64,000 nt of DNA. Source: Odontesthes bonariensis. Taxonomy: Eukaryota > Chordata > Actinopteri > Atheriniformes > Atherinopsidae. Of this stretch, positions 57,846 to 64,000 are shown one piece after another (position 1 is the first letter of the stretch; the number at the start of each line of letters is the position of its first letter). The notes beneath the pieces were generated by a model that saw nothing but the letters and a program-made list of their open reading frames with translations, did no database searches and was not told where the DNA came from. The position numbers were made by a program, and so were the translations under genes. The stretch covers positions 5,355,784 to 5,419,783 of the forward strand of contig NC_134526.1 in assembly GCF_027942865.1 (NCBI RefSeq), in the 5' to 3' direction.

Positions 57846-59183
57846 CCGGGACCGGAGGGTGTGTTCCAACTATAGGGGGATCACACTCCTCAGCCTCCCT
57901 GGTAAGGTCTATTCGGGGGTACTGGAGAGGAGGATCCGCCGGATAATCGAATCTCGGATTCAGGAGGTGCAGTGTGGTTTTCGTCCTGGCCGTGGAACAG
58001 TGGACCAGCTCTATACCCTCGGCAGGATCCTGGAGGGAGCATGGGAGTTCGCCCAACCGGTCTACATGTGTTTTGTGGACTTGGAGAAGGCGTTCGACTG
58101 TCTCCCTATGGGACTCCTGTGGGGGGTGCTCCGGGAGTATGGAGTGCCGGACTCCTTGATGTGGGCTGTTCGGTCTCTGTATGACCGGTGTCAGAGTTTG
58201 GTCCGCATTGCCGGCAGTAAGTCGGACATGTTTCCTGTGAGGGTTGGACTCAGGGCTGCCCTTTGTCACTGATTCTGTTCATAATTTTTATGGACAGAAT
58301 TTCTAGGCGCAGCCAGGGCGTTGAGGGGTCCGTTTTGGCGACCTCAGAATCGGGTCTCTGCTTTTTGCGGATGATGTGGTTCTGTTAGCGTCGTCGGGCC
58401 GTGACCTTCAGCTCTCACTGGAGCGGTTCGCAGCCGAGTGTGAAGCGGCTGGGATGAGAATCAGCACCTCCAAATCTGAGACCATGGTCTTCGGCCGGAA
58501 AAGGGTGGAATGCTCTCTTCGGGTCGGGAATGAGATCCTTCCCTAAGAGGAGGAGTTCAAGTATCTCGGGGTCTTGTTCACGAGTGAGGGACGAATGGAG
58601 CAGGAGATTGACAGACGGATCGGTGCGGCGTCTGCAGTGATGCGGGCTCTGCACCGGCCCGTCGTGGTGAAGAAGGAGCTGAGCCAGAAGGCGAAGCTCT
58701 CGATTTACCGGTCAATCTATGTTCCTACCCTCACCTATGGTCACGAGCTGTGGGTAGTGACCGAAAGAACGAGATCGCGAATACAAGCGGCCGAAATGAG
58801 TTTCCTCCGCAGGGTGTCTGGGCTCTCCCTTAGAGATAGGGTGAGAAGCTCGGTCATCCGGGAGGGGCTCAGAGTAGAACCGCTGCTCCTCCGCATCGAG
58901 AGGAGTCAGATGAGGTGGCTCGGGCATCTGGTTAGGATGCCTCCTGGACGCCTCCCCGGTGAGGTTTTCCGGGCCCGTCCCACTGGGAGGAGGCCCCGAG
59001 GAAGACCCAGGACACGTTGGAGAGACTATGTTTCTCGGCTGGCCTGGGAACGCCTCGGGGTCCCCCCAGAAGAGCTGGAGGAAGTGGCCGGGGACAGGGA
59101 CGTCTGGGTTTCTCTGCTCAAGCTGCTGCCCCCACGACCCGATTCCCGGACCAGCGGAAGATAATGGTGGATGGATGGATGGA
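57846..59183 (+). pseudogene. Rex3-type LINE remnant, unit B
   Basis: The same 1,338 bp as 36299-37636, with the same frameshift before the polymerase GLRQG block and the same TAA (58544-58546). A few further substitutions (AFDRVP to AFDCLP) fit drift without selection. Confidence 0.85.
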
Positions 59184-59261
59184 AACTTGTTTACCCTAAA
59201 TTAGACCACCATACTTTTCAATTTTACACCTTCCCCTTCCACTTACCCAAAGCCTAAGATC

Positions 59262-59325
59262 ACAGAACCAGAGCCCTAACCCTAAGTCCACCTTAGGGTT
59301 AGGGTGGACTTAGGGTTATATATAT
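59262..59325. repeat. telomere-like TTAGGG palindrome, unit B
   Basis: Same motif and arrangement as 37715-37778. Confidence 0.7.
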
Positions 59326-59553
59326 ATGTCTATCACACCCACATTCAACACATCTCAAATGGCACAAAGTTTGAAAACTATGCCAGTACACGCAGCAATT
59401 ACCAGCCAGATCACGAGTTGTAGCGTGCACCCGCCTTGGCTTCTATCCCAAACTCCATGGCAGCTAATAAGTTGCGTGGGAGGGGAGCCACTGAGTAAAT
59501 ACTCACAAACCTAACCTGTTTCAGAGCATGTTGCAGCCTCATCGTTACCATGG

Positions 59554-60257
59554 CAGAGGTGGGTACAGCAGCCAAAAACTGTACTCAAGTAAAAGTAAAA
59601 AGTATTCATCCAAATAATTACTTGAGTAAGAGTAAAAAAGTGCTCGGTGAAAAAACTACTCAAGTACTGAGTAACTGTTGAGTAACGTCTGATTTATTTG
59701 TTAACACAAGCATTCAATCAGACAGACAAAAAGACTAAATAATCATCTTTAGGCAAATTAGAGTTCATCCAACTGATAAAATAAATTAAAATGAAATAAT
59801 CAATTACAAAATAGCTTAAATTAAAATAATCCAGGTAAATTCAGGTACTTCAATAAAAAATTAAAGAGACTTAGGAAATGTTTAAAACATATGTAACCCA
59901 TATGTAACCTAAAAAACAAACATTCACCTATCCATGGGGGAAAAACGAGTTTAGGAAACTTACCGCTACATGTTTCCTCAAGTTAGATGTTGAGTTTCTG
60001 CTGAAATGTGCGTTTGTTTTGGTTGACACAGAAGACACATAATGTAGCTGCTGTTTCTCACTCTTTGTAAGGTAAACATGCTTTCAGTATGAGGCCTCGT
60101 CTGCGTCTTCATTTCCCACCGTTGGTTCTGACATTTTTCATCTGTTTCTTTGTTTGTTTGCTACGACTGCTAATGCTAAAGCTAACCCGTCCCGCGAGAT
60201 TGAGTATGGTCACGTGACCAGACTGCACGGCTACGTCTGATTGGTGAAACACAGTTA
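59554..60257. mobile_element. CAGAGGTGG hAT-like element, unit B copy
   Basis: Counterpart of 38007-38690, with CAGAGGTGGGTACAGCAGCC at its start, closer to the usual family end. Confidence 0.6.
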
Positions 60258-61923
<1,666 letters not shown>

Positions 61924-62575
61924 CTATCTCGCGGCAGCTTCACGGTGGATGAACAAACCACACCTTTTAAAACCTACATTTCAGTGGAAAACCAGCTGAC
62001 ATCTTATCTCTGGTCTTCTCTCGTCGGGTTCAGAGTGTTTTTCTTCTTGTCGTGGATCAAAGCCAGAATTCCTTTGCACTCCTGTTTACCTGCATTTCCA
62101 TCACTAATCTTTAATTATCACTCACTTATTACGCTTCCTTGTTGAAGTTCAACCTGCAGAGCCAGTTTGGCTCAACATGAAACAATAGAGACGCCTATAA
62201 AAAAATCCTCTGAACCTTTACCTGGAGCCTGGGTTTGAGATGGTTTTCGTGGCCTTGAAGAATATCTGCGTTAAACTCTGCAAAGAGACTCAGCTAATCA
62301 GTTTAGTTCAGTTCAGTTCAGTTCAGTCCCTGATATAATAATTAATAATTATATTAATTATAATAATTATTGCCCCTCCAGGGGAAATTTGATTTGCAGA
62401 GTACAGTGCAACCAAACTTGATTTGAACAATCCTAAACGAAGTAAGAGTATAAATATCAGAGAGTATAATAAAGTGTATAAAAGATAAAAGATGCCACAA
62501 GAACAGTGCATTTAAAGGGACAGTTCGCCTCTTTTGACATGAAGCTGTATGACATCCCATATTAGCAACATCATT

Positions 62576-62944
62576 TGTCCTTCCTCTGTTCGGTTTAGCT
62601 TTAGTCCATAATGTCTTTCTGCATCTGGGTCCTCAGCTGTTTTTATAACCGTTGCTAGTTTGATTTATTCTGTGCTCCAAGTTCTTTAGGTTAGAGAGAA
62701 CAGATCCCGGCTGAATAAAGCAGAGAAAATGCGTTTTAAAAAGACACAAATGTTCATAGGGAACAGAAATGCTGCAGAAAATGAGCAGCTTGAAAGGTGA
62801 AAGATGTTTGTTTTAGGGAGGAACCGGGAGGTGTTGGGCGTGTCATGGACAGGTGACTGTCGGAGCTGACGGAGGTGTGACTGCATCACATAAAAGGTAT
62901 AAATGCTTGAGCTGGAGCTGATCTGAAGAAGTTATCTGACAGTT
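62576..62944 (+). promoter_or_regulatory. protease copy C promoter region
   Basis: Near-identical to 41014-41382; TATAAA at 62898-62903, 42 bases before the ATG. Confidence 0.75.
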
Positions 62945-64000
62945 ATGGCATTACAGCTGATCTACGTGGTGACGGTGCTGGCTCTCCTGAATCAAGGTAA
63001 GAATCTGCTCAGTGCACACCTGGATCGCTTTCAGCCAGAGTTCATGTTAATGAAGGAAAAGGTGTCACAACACAGAATAACGATCAGGAAAGAATGTAAA
63101 ATAAAGCGTCACACTGAGCTGCTGCTGGAGCGTCCGACCGGTGTTCATGTTGTGGGTTTAAAAGTTTGTTTTCCTCTGATGTGATGGGACAAAGAGGAAA
63201 GACTGGTTCCTGCTCTGAGGTTGGATTCTGCTCAGACTCATCCTGAGGGCTGAAAGGTGTGAGTGTTAGTTTGAGTTGAGAGCAGAGGAGAACACCCACA
63301 CTCAGGTGGGAAGTGGGAAACTTCTCAGAGATCTCAGTCATCCTTTCAGGAGAAACCTGCTGTTCAGTCAGGAATCACAGCCTCTGTGGGGGGGTTCAGG
63401 ACAACTTCATCTGTCTCAGAAGTTAAACACTTTATTTCAGGTTTGAACACATTTAAGGTAAACACTAGAAACTTGTGCATACCTTAAATATGTTAAAAAC
63501 TTCCTGAAATAAAGTGTTTAACTTCTAAAAACACTTCATTTTTAACACAAATATAAATTCCTGATCTGAAGGACCTGTTCATGACATCTGAGCATTTATT
63601 TGTGATGTTTCCACATTTATAAATATAGATATCTATCTATAGATGGATATCTATGACTGTGGTGTATTAATAATGATCTGTTTACTGAATTAATAATGTA
63701 CGCTGAGCTCCTGAGGTCACGTCCTCCCCGTGTATGCCTGCGTTCTCTCGATCACATTAGCTGCTTTCCTTCATGAATCAGACTGAAAATCCTTTTTATT
63801 TGTTTTAAAAGGCACATTAACTTGTTTCAGTCTCAGCCGTTTCTTCCTGATTTTATAAAGATGTTCAATGTTTAAAAACCTCTCAGAGAAAATGAATAAT
63901 AATTAATATTTTTAGTATTTTAATGATTAAGATCCACTTTATTGTCATGTATACATGCATACACACGAAATTTGTCCTCCGCTTTTAACCCATCCAGGTT
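62945..64000 (+). CDS. GPI-anchored polyserase, copy C (exon 1 only, cut by window)
   Basis: Exon 1 (62945-62996) encodes MALQLIYVVTVLALLNQ and a split codon before GTAAGA, identical to copies A and B. The following intron 1 matches copy B almost base for base, including the hairpin (63418-63526) and the start of the SINE (from about 63927). The remaining nine exons would lie beyond the window, so integrity is unknown. Near identity to B over 1 kb suggests the B-C split is younger than the split from A. Confidence 0.85.

Overview
The window looks like teleost (probably percomorph) fish DNA. It has introns with GT/AG borders, the two last coding exons of the histone acetyltransferase KAT8, and a dense load of fish-type mobile elements: Rex3-like LINE remnants, hAT elements with 8-bp target duplications, tRNA-derived SINEs, a TTAA-target foldback MITE and a Tc1-like remnant. 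There is no bacterial or viral gene content. All identifications come from reading the sequence; no database search was run.

Layout. 1-2.7 kb: the 3' end of kat8 (+ strand), with its last intron interrupted by repeats. 2.7-5.9 kb: intergenic repeats, including one complete 622-bp foldback element. 5.93-13.48 kb: a hAT-type element whose interior has become a 6.66-kb minisatellite of about 475 14-bp units. 13.5-21 kb: repeat-rich DNA, part of it a diverged copy of the sequence that lies 3' of the protease genes further right, so probably the remains of an older duplication unit. 20.96-41.0 kb, 41.0-62.6 kb and 62.6 kb to the end: three tandem units, each starting with the same gene; the third is cut by the window end.

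The repeated gene (copy A 21342-29650, copy B 41383-51101, copy C from 62945) has ten coding exons. They encode a secreted, probably GPI-anchored polyserase: signal peptide, a complete trypsin-like protease domain (His/Asp/Ser triad and S1 Asp all visible), a threonine-rich mucin-like stalk, a second protease-fold domain that lost the catalytic His and Asp (both Asn) but keeps GDSGGP, a short second Thr/Ser stalk and a hydrophobic C-terminal tail. In mammals KAT8 lies beside PRSS8 and PRSS36, so the order kat8 - protease array fits conserved synteny and suggests the genes belong to the PRSS36/PRSS53/PRSS8 group. Exact orthology cannot be settled here.

Copies A and B differ in an informative way. 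The active domain carries mostly amino-acid-changing differences, clustered around the substrate cleft and glycosylation sites. The dead domain is almost unchanged in protein. The stalk differs by 120 codons, and in copy A it contains a peptide made by inversion of the stalk repeat itself. The roughly 11 kb 3' of each gene hold no gene I can support, only shared mobile elements and simple repeats. Their shared insertion sites and shared lesions show that they predate the tandem duplication.
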